Source: Trichocoleus sp. FACHB-46 (GTDB lineage: Bacteria > Cyanobacteriota > Cyanobacteriia > FACHB-46). From it: a DNA stretch of 64,000 nt. The notes beneath the pieces are model-generated. The model saw nothing but the letters and a program-made list of their open reading frames with translations. It did no database searches and was not told the origin of the DNA. Below, piece after piece: positions 18,277 to 26,909 of the stretch (within the stretch, counting starts at the first letter, position 1; each line of letters opens with the position of its first letter). The stretch is taken from positions 62,001 through 126,000 of the forward strand of contig NZ_JACJOD010000028.1 in the NCBI RefSeq assembly GCF_014695385.1. The letters are read 5' to 3'. The position numbers and the translations under genes were made by a program.

Positions 18277-19707
18277 CTAGATCCCCTTTTGCAGCCAATC
18301 TTCTCCGATGCGAATAGTGAGGTCAGATTCTAAATCTCCGGTGGAAGTGGCTTCAATATTACCGAGTCCGATCGCTTTTTTGAGAACTGCTGCTCCTTCT
18401 AAGTCACCTTGCTGCACGATGATTTGGGTTTGGCGTTGATGGTCGGGCCAGTCTTGCACAATGTAGACGTTTGGAAAACCCTGGTTCTCTAACAGTTGAG
18501 CCACACGACTACCTAGATCAGGCTGTCCAGAGGCATTTTGAATAGCAATTCGTAGGCCTTGGGGAGCGGCATCGGAAGCCAAGCGATATTGGTTGTCTAG
18601 AGCTAATCCGCTGGAGTCGATTTTGAAAAACTCTCGCATGACGCGATCGCGCCCCCGATCGTCCATGAGCCAATAGCTGGCAATGTATTCATCGGCTTGG
18701 CTAAAGCGACCGGGTAGCATCACCATCTTGAGTTGGTCGCGCTCTAAGTTGAGACCAAAACCAATGAGAGATAGCATTTCCTCTAGGCTGAGGTTGGTGT
18801 CAATGTACTTCCGCATGATGCGAATCGCCTTGGGGAGGCGCGGCAGCACACTAGGGCTGGTGAGGCGATCGCGTAGAGCTTTGATTAAGGCCTGCTGGCG
18901 TTGAACTCGGCCAATGTCACCATATGCATCGTTGCGAAAACGAGCAAAGCCCTCGGCTTGTTCCCCATTTAGAGTTTGCCAGCCCTGCGCCAAGTCGATT
19001 TTTAGCTTTTGGGTTTGGTCTACATAGGCCATTGGCGTAGGAACGAAGACATCAACACCGCCCAGCAAGTCTACAATCTCGCGGAAAGCATCAGTACTGA
19101 CGCGAACGTAGCGATCAATTGGGACATCATTTAAGGTGCGACTAACCACCCGCGCAGTTAGAGCAGGTCCACCACTAGCGTTGGCTTGGTTAACTTTGGT
19201 GATCCCAATTCCCGGAATCTCCACCTGGGTATCTCTGGGAATCGAGAGCATGCTGACTGATTGAGCTTTGGGGTCAACATGCAGCAGCAGCATGGTGTCG
19301 CTACGACCGTCAAACACTTCTGAGGAATTACCCGTCACCCCAGGAACGCGATCGACCCCCATCACCAAGATGTTGACTGGCCGAGACACTTTGTACTGTA
19401 GCCCTTTCTGCCACAGGTTATTCAGAGATACGTTTTGCTCTTCTGGAGACGAAGACGGCGCTAAAGGAGTCAGCAAAGCCACACTTGCACCAATCGACGC
19501 AGAGACGGTGGTCGTTAAAACGAAGGCAAAACTCCAAAAGAGGCGTTTGGCCAGGGTAGTACGTTGGGACAAAGGTGCAGTTACGACCGGGTTGGACATG
19601 GGCGATTCAAATGGAGTGACTGGCGGAGAGAAACCTACCGATTCTTCCGTGCCATCGGGTTGTTGCAATTTGGAATTGCTGGTAGATTGTTCCACTCCTT
19701 CTATCAC
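18277..19707 (-). CDS. LytR-CpsA-Psr (LCP) family glycopolymer transferase with LytR_C domain
   Basis: A 476-residue protein. A membrane anchor near residues 55-80 (LFWSFAFVLTTTVSASIGAS) precedes the LCP domain (about 105-330) with RSDTMLLLHVDP, SIPRDTQVEIPG, FREIVDLLGGVDVFVPTPM and RFRNDAYGDIGRVQRQQ. The Arg and Asp residues that hold the polyprenyl-pyrophosphate lipid are present. A C-terminal LytR_C domain (about 385-475, GLRIAIQNASGQPDLGSRVA) follows. LCP proteins move glycopolymers from lipid carriers to the cell wall. The start is GTG at 19707. Confidence 0.88.
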   Translation of the reverse strand: MIEGVEQSTSNSKLQQPDGTEESVGFSPPVTPFESPMSNPVVTAPLSQRTTLAKRLFWSFAFVLTTTVSASIGASVALLTPLAPSSSPEEQNVSLNNLWQKGLQYKVSRPVNILVMGVDRVPGVTGNSSEVFDGRSDTMLLLHVDPKAQSVSMLSIPRDTQVEIPGIGITKVNQANASGGPALTARVVSRTLNDVPIDRYVRVSTDAFREIVDLLGGVDVFVPTPMAYVDQTQKLKIDLAQGWQTLNGEQAEGFARFRNDAYGDIGRVQRQQALIKALRDRLTSPSVLPRLPKAIRIMRKYIDTNLSLEEMLSLIGFGLNLERDQLKMVMLPGRFSQADEYIASYWLMDDRGRDRVMREFFKIDSSGLALDNQYRLASDAAPQGLRIAIQNASGQPDLGSRVAQLLENQGFPNVYIVQDWPDHQRQTQIIVQQGDLEGAAVLKKAIGLGNIEATSTGDLESDLTIRIGEDWLQKGI

Positions 19708-19759
19708 CTTTCCTTCACCCGAACAACCGGACTTTACGTGTGTAGTTTTGTTAATTTAA

Positions 19760-20098
19760 CGCGATTATACCCCTACTACTGTTATTTCTCGGTAACAAAA
19801 TAGGTATTTATCACAATTCTCAACTACATGACAGCCCAGAAGTATTGGGTGGAATCTACGCCAGGTGCCTCGCCCAAAGCTCTTACCAACCCCAACTTAC
19901 TCCGCTGCGTCGTGGGGAAATAGAGAGTTTGTGCCCTGGGCGATCGCCTAGAAGCAGATTCATCAATTTTAGGTAATTACTTTTATTTCTTTGTAGAAAA
20001 TTTAACACAATCTCCCTCGCCTTTGAAGCGTCAGGCTGATGGAGAGGATTTATTTGAGCAGTCACCCTACCGCTTAGAGAAAAACTATTGGAGCGGAG
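19760..20098. other. Intergenic region, no supported gene
   Basis: About 340 bp behind the start of the LCP gene. A 60-codon leftward frame at 19883-20065 has no clear ribosome site and a poor tail, so it is not called. No RNA gene or strong hairpin was noticed. Confidence 0.4.
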
Positions 20099-20260
20099 CT
20101 ATACAACCTTAGGATCTTCTTCCTCTTCAACTTGGGCGATCGGCCAAGGGGTAGGTAAGGTGTCAAACGAATCTGTTTCAGACAAGTTGGCTCGACCAAG
20201 AGGTTGAGTTTTGGTCATACCAAGCCGTTTCTTAAGGGATCTGATTAAACGTGCGAGCAT
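20099..20260 (-). CDS. Small hypothetical protein, 53 aa
   Basis: A short frame with GGAG at a good distance before the ATG at 20260. The product starts with a basic amphipathic helix (MLARLIRSLKKRLGMTKTQP) and ends in an acidic tail (QVEEEEDPKVV). The charge split suggests a small membrane-surface or protein-binding peptide, but there is no recognised family. It is divergently placed from the Ycf45/R3H gene at 20512. Confidence 0.5.
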   Translation of the reverse strand: MLARLIRSLKKRLGMTKTQPLGRANLSETDSFDTLPTPWPIAQVEEEEDPKVV

Positions 20261-20511
20261 TTAGCTCTCCGCAATTGAGTATGTGCCATCCTAATGATTA
20301 TCTGCCGTCTACTCGTCTACTTAGCGGTAGAGGCTAACCCTAGATCTGGGGAGGTAGATTGGTAGAACTGAGACTCAGGGGTGGAATCCCTACTTGGGTA
20401 GTCGTACTCTCTGGCTGATAAAAAGTGGGACGATCGCCACAATGTTAGATGAGATGGCAAGCAGGTTTTACTAATTCTTTTATTTGCGTCTAGCAACGCT
20501 GACATAGAAGC

Positions 20512-22194
20512 ATGCAAACTACAGATGATCTCCAGAAACTGTTAAATATTTTGCCTTCGGAGATTCAACAGGTTTTAGAACAACATTCAGAGTGCGATCG
20601 CTTAGTTGAAGTCGTTTTAGATTTAGGGCGGCGACCAGAAGCTCGTTTTCCGCACCAAGCCGAGTATCTTTCTGAACAGGTAGTGACTCGGGCTCAAATT
20701 CAGGACTGCATCGATCGCGTAGGCGACTTTGGGGGAGATAACCGCGCCGGAATTGAGCAAACCTTGCACCGGATTAGCGCCATCAGAAACCGCTCTGGTG
20801 AAATTGTCGGCCTTACTTGTCGGGTAGGTCGTGCTATTTTCGGTACGATCGCGATGATTCGAGATCTGGTGGAAACAGGCCAGTCAATTCTGATGTTGGG
20901 TCGTCCAGGAGTCGGTAAAACCACAGCCTTGCGAGAAATTGCGCGAGTTCTGGCAGATGACTTGAATAAGCGGGTGGTGATCATTGATAGCTCCAATGAA
21001 ATTGCTGGAGACGGAGATATTCCTCACCCTGCGATCGGTCGCGCTAGACGCATGCAGGTGGCTCGTCCTGAACTGCAACATCAAGTAATGATCGAGGCGG
21101 TGGAAAACCACATGCCAGAGGTGATCGTCATTGATGAAATTGGTACAGAACTCGAAGCTTTGGCTGCTCGCACGATCGCGGAAAGAGGCGTGCAACTCGT
21201 AGGGACCGCTCACGGTAATCAGATTGAGAACTTAATTAAAAACCCAACCCTTTCCGATCTGGTGGGCGGGATTCAGTCTGTGACGCTGGGAGATGAAGAA
21301 GCCAGGCGGCGAGGTAGTCAAAAGAGCGTCCTGGAACGCAAAGCTCCCCCGACTTTCGACATTGCTGTGGAGATGCTAGAGCGGCAGCGTTGGGTTGTGC
21401 ATGAAACGGTGGCAGATACGGTAGATGCTTTGCTCAGAGGTCGTCAACCTAGCCCGCAAGTCAGAACTATCAATGACGAGGGTCAGGTCACGATTACCCG
21501 AGAAGTGCCCAGCCTATCGCCTGTCAGACGACCCAATGCGCCTGCGGCAAATGACTCATTTAGCAAAACCAGTAGTCAAAGCACAGGACAGCTTCTGCCT
21601 TTTCCGCAAAATCTATCTAGAAGCAGGAGCTTAGCAGAAGTTGATCGTGAGTTGCCACCAACAGAGGCTCTAGAGCTATCGGGCCATCAACCGCTACGGC
21701 TTTACCTTTACGGGACAGGTCGTCAGCAGTTGGAACAGGTGATCAGCATGCTGAACTTACCAGTTGTCCTGGTTGAAGGGTTGGCAGAAGCTGAAGCGAT
21801 CTTGGCGTTGCGATCGCACCTGAGAAAGCATGCCAACCTACGGCACCTAGCTCAAGCGCACGACATCCCAATCTATGCCATTAAGTCCAACACAACTCCT
21901 CAAATTACCCGCACGTTACGTCAGGTGTTGGGGATGCCAGGGCTAGAAGCGATCGCTGAACCTGATTTTGATCTAGCGGCTGACAGAAATGATGAGGGCG
22001 ATGAAATGGATGCCCTGGAGGAAGCCAGATTAGCAGTAGAGCAAATTGTGCTACCTAAAGGCCAGCCTGTGGAGTTGCTGCCTCGCGCAGCCCATATCCG
22101 TAAGATGCAACATGAGCTAGTAGAACACTACCAACTCCAGTCCAGCAGCTTCGGCTCCGAACCGCATCGTCGCTTACGCATTTATCCTGCCTAA
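20512..22194 (+). CDS. Ycf45/R3H-domain AAA ATPase
   Basis: A 560-residue protein. Residues about 20-300 form a SpoIIIAA/Ycf45-like AAA ATPase (Walker A GRPGVGKTTALRE, Walker B EVIVIDEIGTELEALAARTI, then RGVQLVGTAHGNQIENLIKN). A variable linker follows, and the C-terminus carries an R3H single-strand nucleic-acid-binding domain (LPRAAHIRKMQHELVEHYQL, then EPHRRLRIYPA). The family is conserved in cyanobacteria and some plastids; its role is unknown, with RNA or single-stranded DNA binding presumed. The start is ATG at 20512. A terminator hairpin follows at 22226. Confidence 0.9.
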   Translation: MQTTDDLQKLLNILPSEIQQVLEQHSECDRLVEVVLDLGRRPEARFPHQAEYLSEQVVTRAQIQDCIDRVGDFGGDNRAGIEQTLHRISAIRNRSGEIVGLTCRVGRAIFGTIAMIRDLVETGQSILMLGRPGVGKTTALREIARVLADDLNKRVVIIDSSNEIAGDGDIPHPAIGRARRMQVARPELQHQVMIEAVENHMPEVIVIDEIGTELEALAARTIAERGVQLVGTAHGNQIENLIKNPTLSDLVGGIQSVTLGDEEARRRGSQKSVLERKAPPTFDIAVEMLERQRWVVHETVADTVDALLRGRQPSPQVRTINDEGQVTITREVPSLSPVRRPNAPAANDSFSKTSSQSTGQLLPFPQNLSRSRSLAEVDRELPPTEALELSGHQPLRLYLYGTGRQQLEQVISMLNLPVVLVEGLAEAEAILALRSHLRKHANLRHLAQAHDIPIYAIKSNTTPQITRTLRQVLGMPGLEAIAEPDFDLAADRNDEGDEMDALEEARLAVEQIVLPKGQPVELLPRAAHIRKMQHELVEHYQLQSSSFGSEPHRRLRIYPA

Positions 22195-22225
22195 TACCAA
22201 CACCAACGTAATCAGGGAGTGATAG

Positions 22226-22259
22226 AAATGGGTGGTCCTTAGCGATCGCCCATTTTTTT
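22226..22259 (+). terminator. Intrinsic terminator of the Ycf45/R3H gene
   Basis: A stem with AAATGGG on the left and CCCATTT on the right, running into a T-tract, about 30 bases after the stop codon. A HIP1 site forms part of the loop side. Confidence 0.6.
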
Positions 22260-22457
22260 GTGAATTTATTTCTTCTGGTATAGACCTATCTATTTCTTCA
22301 GGAGTAATCGCATGCCGACCATAGCAAGAGCAGGGGAGGCTGAAGCCAAATAGTGATGGGCAAGACACTGTATACCCCTTAAGTTTCAGCCTGTAGGCTA
22401 TTGGCAAGCTAGGGATAGACTCTCTACCTTATTACAGTGGCGATAGGGAATTGAACT

Positions 22458-25400
22458 GTGGAAAAGATGCAACGTTCAGTGATCAAAGATGAACCTTTAT
22501 GGTTTAAGAACGCGATCATCTATGAGGTGCCAGTTCGGGCTTTTGCTGACAGTAACGGGGATGGCATCGGGGACTTTCGAGGTCTGACGGAGAAATTAGA
22601 CTATCTACAGGATTTGGGCACTACTGCCCTTTGGGTGCTGCCGTTCTTTCCCTCGCCACTCAAAGACGATGGCTACGATATTGCCGACTACACCAACGTC
22701 AACCCAATTTATGGCACGCTAGAAGACTTTCAGGAGTTTCTGGCCGCAGCCCATCAGCGGGGCATTCGGGTCATTATTGAGCTAATTGTTAATCATACTT
22801 CTGATCAGCATCCTTGGTTTCAGCGGGCGCGTCGCTCTCCAAAAGGTAGCGTAGAGCGAGACTTTTATGTATGGAGCGATACTCCAGAAAAATACCAGGA
22901 AGCTCGGATTATTTTTCAGGATTTTGAAACTTCCAACTGGGCTTGGGACCCGATCGCAAAATCTTACTATTGGCATCGTTTTTACTCCCACCAGCCTGAC
23001 CTGAACTATGACAATCCAGCCGTACGGCAAGCCGTTTTTGAGGTGTTGGATTTCTGGCTCAGTATGGGTGTGGATGGCCTCCGAATGGATGCGGTGCCTT
23101 ATCTCTACGAGCGTGAAGGTACCAACTGTGAGAATTTGCCAGAAACCCATGACTTTCTGAAGCAAATGCGGCAGTATGTGGACGAAAGACATCCGAACCG
23201 GATGCTACTAGCGGAAGCCAATCAATGGCCAGAGGATGCGGCGGCTTACTATGGCGATGGGGACGAGTGCCATATGAATTTCCACTTCCCCCTGATGCCG
23301 CGCTTGTTTATGTCATTGCGGATGGAAGATAGCTTCCCGATTATCGATATCTTGCATCAGACGCCGCCAATTCCAGATAACTGTCAGTGGGGATTGTTTC
23401 TCCGTAACCATGATGAATTAACCCTAGAAATGGTGACGGATGAAGACCGCGACTATATGTATCGCGTCTATGCTCAAGATCGAGATATGCGAGTGAATTT
23501 GGGCATTCGCCGTCGCTTGGCTCCTTTGCTGGGGAACGATCGCCGTCAAATTGAATTGCTTAACAGCTTGCTACTGGCCCTCCCAGGAACTCCGGTGCTG
23601 TATTACGGAGACGAAATTGGGATGGGGGATAACGTCTATGTAGGCGATCGCAATGGCGTGCGAACTCCGATGCAATGGAGCGCCGATCGCAATGCTGGTT
23701 TTAGCCGTGCCAATCCGCATCGGATGTATTTGCCGATTATTGTCGAATCGGAGTACCACTACGAAGCCATCAACGTTGAGGCACAGCGGGCTAACCCCAA
23801 TTCCCTCTGGCATTGGATGAAGCGCTTAATTGCTACTCGCAAGCGCTACCAAGCCTTAGGACGGGGCAGTTTTGAGCTGCTGCACCCAGATAACCGAAAG
23901 GTGTTGGCTTTCATTCGTACCTACGAAGACGAATCGATTCTAGTCATCGCCAATTTATCCCGCTTTGTGCAAACTGTAGAAATCGATCTCTCTGCCTTTC
24001 AAGGCATGATGCCTGTAGAGATCTTTGGTCGCACACAGTTCCCCCCAATTACGGAGTCCTCCTACTTCCTCAGCGTCGGGCCTTACGCTTTCTACTGGTT
24101 CACCTTGCAACCCCAACCCAGTGCCTTACAAGCACCAAAATCTCAAGCTGATCTACCGACATTGACGGTTCAGGGTGAGTGGCGGATGGTGTTATCCCAA
24201 CGCGACTCACGGGATTATTTGGAATCGGTGCTAGCAAATTATCTCTATACCTGCCGCTGGTTTGTTGGTAAAGCACAAACGGTGCAATCGGTTCACATTA
24301 AAGAGGCGATCGCGATTCCTTTCCAAGACCGAGAAGCCCATCTCCTTTGCTTGCAAGTGCAGTATATTCAAGGAGAGTCAGAAACCTACTTACTTCCTCT
24401 GGGCTATGCAGAAGGAGATCAAGCAATCCATTTGTTGGCTGATAATCCGCAACTAGTGGTAGCCCGCCTACATATTACTGGCAAAGATGACATCGGCGTT
24501 TTATTTGATGCCACAGCCGATAAAAACTTCCTCACAGCTCTCCTAGATGCAGTAGCAAAAAATCACCGCTATCAGGGGACAGCAGGAGAACTGGCGGCTA
24601 CACCAACCGATATCTTCTCTCCTTTAACGGCTGATGCTGCTCCTCTAGAGCCAACGCTGATGAAAGGAGAGCACAACAATACCTCGATCATTTATGGCGA
24701 TCGCTTGATTCTGAAGCTATTCCGTAAAGTTGAGGAGGGTATTAACCCGGATTTAGAAATTGGGATCTTTTTGGAAGAAAAGAAATGTCTAGAGCATTTT
24801 GCTTCGGTTGCAGGCGCTCTAGAGTATCGCCAACCCAATAAAGAACCCATGACTCTGGGTAGGTTGCAAGAATTTGTTCTGGATACCAGAAGCGGTTGGG
24901 ATTACACCCTCGATAGTTTACGGGATTATTTCGATCATGCTCTGATTCAACCAGAAGCAATCACGGAAATTTCAATTCCTTCAGGAACGCTGTTTGATTG
25001 GCAAAAAGCTACAGTGCCTGACTCTCACCTCAGTAAGATTGGTTCTTATCTGGCTAATGTCCAGCTCTTGGCTCAGCGGACCGCAGAACTACACAGTGCT
25101 CTAGCTTCTGATCTAGAGAATGCCAGCTTTGCACCAGAACCCTTCTCCACATTCTATCAGCGCTCTATTTATCAATATGCGCGCAATTTGACCGGGAAAG
25201 TGTTCCGGTTGCTGAAGCAGAACCTAGGCACTTTATCCGCTGATGTTCAACCGCTGGCTCAGTCTGTTTGTGATCTTCAGGAGAAAGCGCTGGATAGCTT
25301 CCAACTCATTCTGAACCAGAAAATTACCGCGATGCGGACCCGCTGTCACGGGGATTATCATCTGGGGCAAGTGCTGTATACCGGGAAGGATTTCATCATT

Positions 25401-25802
25401 ATTGATTTTGAGGGAGAACCGAATCGAACTCTGAGCGAACGCCGGATGAAGCGATCGCCTTTACGAGATGTGGCAGGGATACTCCAGTCCTTCTACTACG
25501 CCGCTAACCAAGCTCTGCGCAATGAAATTGAAGGTGGCTTGATTCATGCCGACAACCTAGCTCTCATGGAGCAATGGACGGAGTTTTGGCATGGTTCTGT
25601 CAGTGCTACATTCCTCAACACCTACCTTGAGACTGCGGCTCAGCATCCTTTCGTGCCTCAAACCGAGCAGGAGCTACAGGTGCTGCTGAATGCGTATCTT
25701 TTGGAGAAAGCAATCTACAGCCTCGGCCACGACCTCAACCACTATCCTGCTCAGGTAGAGATCTCCTTACAGCGATTGCTCCAGTTGATTAACGCTAGTT
25801 AG
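22458..25802 (+). CDS. treS: Trehalose synthase (TreS) fused to maltokinase
   Basis: A 1114-residue two-enzyme protein. The N-terminal GH13 trehalose synthase (about 1-560) has DDGYDIADYTNVNPIYGT, the nucleophile in GLRMDAVPYL, the acid/base Glu in LLAEANQWPEDA and the third acid in FLRNHDELTLEM. The C-terminal half (about 630-1110) is a maltokinase with RTRCHGDYHLGQVLYTGKDF, then IIIDFEGEPNRTLSERRMKR and SPLRDVAGILQSFYY. Together they interconvert trehalose and maltose and make maltose 1-phosphate, feeding the GlgE glycogen route. GlgE is not in this window. The start is GTG at 22458, with an ATG three codons later. Confidence 0.93.
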   Translation: MEKMQRSVIKDEPLWFKNAIIYEVPVRAFADSNGDGIGDFRGLTEKLDYLQDLGTTALWVLPFFPSPLKDDGYDIADYTNVNPIYGTLEDFQEFLAAAHQRGIRVIIELIVNHTSDQHPWFQRARRSPKGSVERDFYVWSDTPEKYQEARIIFQDFETSNWAWDPIAKSYYWHRFYSHQPDLNYDNPAVRQAVFEVLDFWLSMGVDGLRMDAVPYLYEREGTNCENLPETHDFLKQMRQYVDERHPNRMLLAEANQWPEDAAAYYGDGDECHMNFHFPLMPRLFMSLRMEDSFPIIDILHQTPPIPDNCQWGLFLRNHDELTLEMVTDEDRDYMYRVYAQDRDMRVNLGIRRRLAPLLGNDRRQIELLNSLLLALPGTPVLYYGDEIGMGDNVYVGDRNGVRTPMQWSADRNAGFSRANPHRMYLPIIVESEYHYEAINVEAQRANPNSLWHWMKRLIATRKRYQALGRGSFELLHPDNRKVLAFIRTYEDESILVIANLSRFVQTVEIDLSAFQGMMPVEIFGRTQFPPITESSYFLSVGPYAFYWFTLQPQPSALQAPKSQADLPTLTVQGEWRMVLSQRDSRDYLESVLANYLYTCRWFVGKAQTVQSVHIKEAIAIPFQDREAHLLCLQVQYIQGESETYLLPLGYAEGDQAIHLLADNPQLVVARLHITGKDDIGVLFDATADKNFLTALLDAVAKNHRYQGTAGELAATPTDIFSPLTADAAPLEPTLMKGEHNNTSIIYGDRLILKLFRKVEEGINPDLEIGIFLEEKKCLEHFASVAGALEYRQPNKEPMTLGRLQEFVLDTRSGWDYTLDSLRDYFDHALIQPEAITEISIPSGTLFDWQKATVPDSHLSKIGSYLANVQLLAQRTAELHSALASDLENASFAPEPFSTFYQRSIYQYARNLTGKVFRLLKQNLGTLSADVQPLAQSVCDLQEKALDSFQLILNQKITAMRTRCHGDYHLGQVLYTGKDFIIIDFEGEPNRTLSERRMKRSPLRDVAGILQSFYYAANQALRNEIEGGLIHADNLALMEQWTEFWHGSVSATFLNTYLETAAQHPFVPQTEQELQVLLNAYLLEKAIYSLGHDLNHYPAQVEISLQRLLQLINAS

Positions 25803-25808
25803 CAACTC

Positions 25809-25836
25809 GTAGGGGCGAATGGCCGTTCGCCCTTAC
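25809..25836. repeat. Palindromic intergenic repeat element
   Basis: A near-perfect palindrome with left arm GTAGGGGCGAA and right arm TTCGCCCTTAC around a TGGCC core. I know this as a widely scattered repeat in cyanobacterial intergenic DNA. It lies directly behind the treS stop codon. Confidence 0.6.
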
Positions 25837-25849
25837 AGGGTTTCGTGTA

Positions 25850-25902
25850 AAAAAAGAGGGCGATCGCCTCTGGTTAACAGAAGAGCGATCGCCCTCTTTT
25901 TT
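25850..25902. terminator. Bidirectional terminator built from two HIP1 sites
   Basis: A perfect 18-bp inverted repeat. The left arm (25850-25867) ends in a HIP1 octamer and begins with an A-run; the right arm (25885-25902) begins with HIP1 and ends in a T-run. The loop is 17 bases. It sits between the convergent treS and coiled-coil genes and has a U-tract on both strands. Confidence 0.8.
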
Positions 25903-25934
25903 ATCTAATCTCTAACAAAGAAATTGAACCAAAA

Positions 25935-26720
25935 TTAGCGCTTATTAGAACGCTCTTTCTCACGCAAAGCATCACCCGCAGAGTGCAGTAGCTCACTGAG
26001 AATTTGCCGAATTTGGCGCTCTTTTTTGGCTACGGCTGTCCCTGCATCTCCCAAGCGCTCCTCTAGCTGCGATCGCTTCTGCTCCACTTGCTCAGCCAAC
26101 GCTTCCGCTTGAGGACGAGAACGGTCATACCAGTTTTTGGCTTCGTCTAAATATCCTTGGATATCTTCAGTGCGTCCACCATAACGAGCCGCTAAGTTAG
26201 CTCGGAGAATTGCCAGTTGTGCTTGGAGTTGAGCATAGCGTTTTTTCATCAAAGAGACTTCATCGCTATCTCGCAAGCTATCGACTGCGGATGTAATGGC
26301 TGTCTTGACCTTAGGTGAAGTCTCACCGTGGTCTGCTTCACCCACATCAACTAAGAGGCGATCGATTTCTTGTTGCAGTTCTGCCTCTTCGCTGTCTAAT
26401 CTGGTTTCCAATTGCTTCATCTCCGATTGGGTTTGAGCGATCGAGCGGCGTCTTATCTCACTCACACCCTCAATAGCGCCTTCCAACGAAGCCGTCACTT
26501 CTTCTTTCAGTTCACCGCCTTTTTCTTGAAAGGTTTCCACAACCGCAGAAATGGCATCTCTGACAATATCCCGGAGTTCACCGGAACCTTGCTTTACTTC
26601 AGAGCTAACTTGGGAAACTGCCGACTTGACAATGTCTCGGATGCGGTCCGATCGCACTTGTCCAGTAGATTTGACTTGTTGCAAATCTTGGGTAATTTTC
26701 TCTTTGATATTGCTAGGCAT
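25935..26720 (-). CDS. Long coiled-coil protein, stress/LEA-like
   Basis: A 261-residue, highly charged helical protein with no cysteine, no signal and no membrane segment. The N-terminal half has repeated amphipathic units (SDRIRDIVKSAVSQVSSEVK, ELRDIVRDAISAVVETFQEK) resembling LEA or apolipoprotein-type helices. The rest forms long coiled coils (SEMKQLETRLDSEEAELQQE, AEALAEQVEQKRSQLEERLG). Similar cyanobacterial proteins are of unknown role; desiccation or membrane protection is an inference. The start may be ATG 26720 (MPSNIKEK) or GTG 26729. Confidence 0.7.
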   Translation of the reverse strand: MPSNIKEKITQDLQQVKSTGQVRSDRIRDIVKSAVSQVSSEVKQGSGELRDIVRDAISAVVETFQEKGGELKEEVTASLEGAIEGVSEIRRRSIAQTQSEMKQLETRLDSEEAELQQEIDRLLVDVGEADHGETSPKVKTAITSAVDSLRDSDEVSLMKKRYAQLQAQLAILRANLAARYGGRTEDIQGYLDEAKNWYDRSRPQAEALAEQVEQKRSQLEERLGDAGTAVAKKERQIRQILSELLHSAGDALREKERSNKR

Positions 26721-26909
26721 ATTAAGCACTCATGTTGTAGGTAGGGGCTGTTTCAAGCTCACACTTGAAGCCAATAAAACTCGCACTGTAACAATCAAAT
26801 AAGCTAGAGTATTGTTTGATCTTGTCGCAGCCGAGCTTAGATTGTTCACCCTCCTTAGACATAACCTCAACAGAACCTAAGTTGCCTCAGCACCATTGCT
26901 CTGCCTAAT

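Noticed and set aside
19883-20065. Leftward frame of 60 codons
   Set aside because: GTG start without clear ribosome site and an unlikely C-terminus (SPRRSGVSWGW) that reads through a small palindromic stretch.
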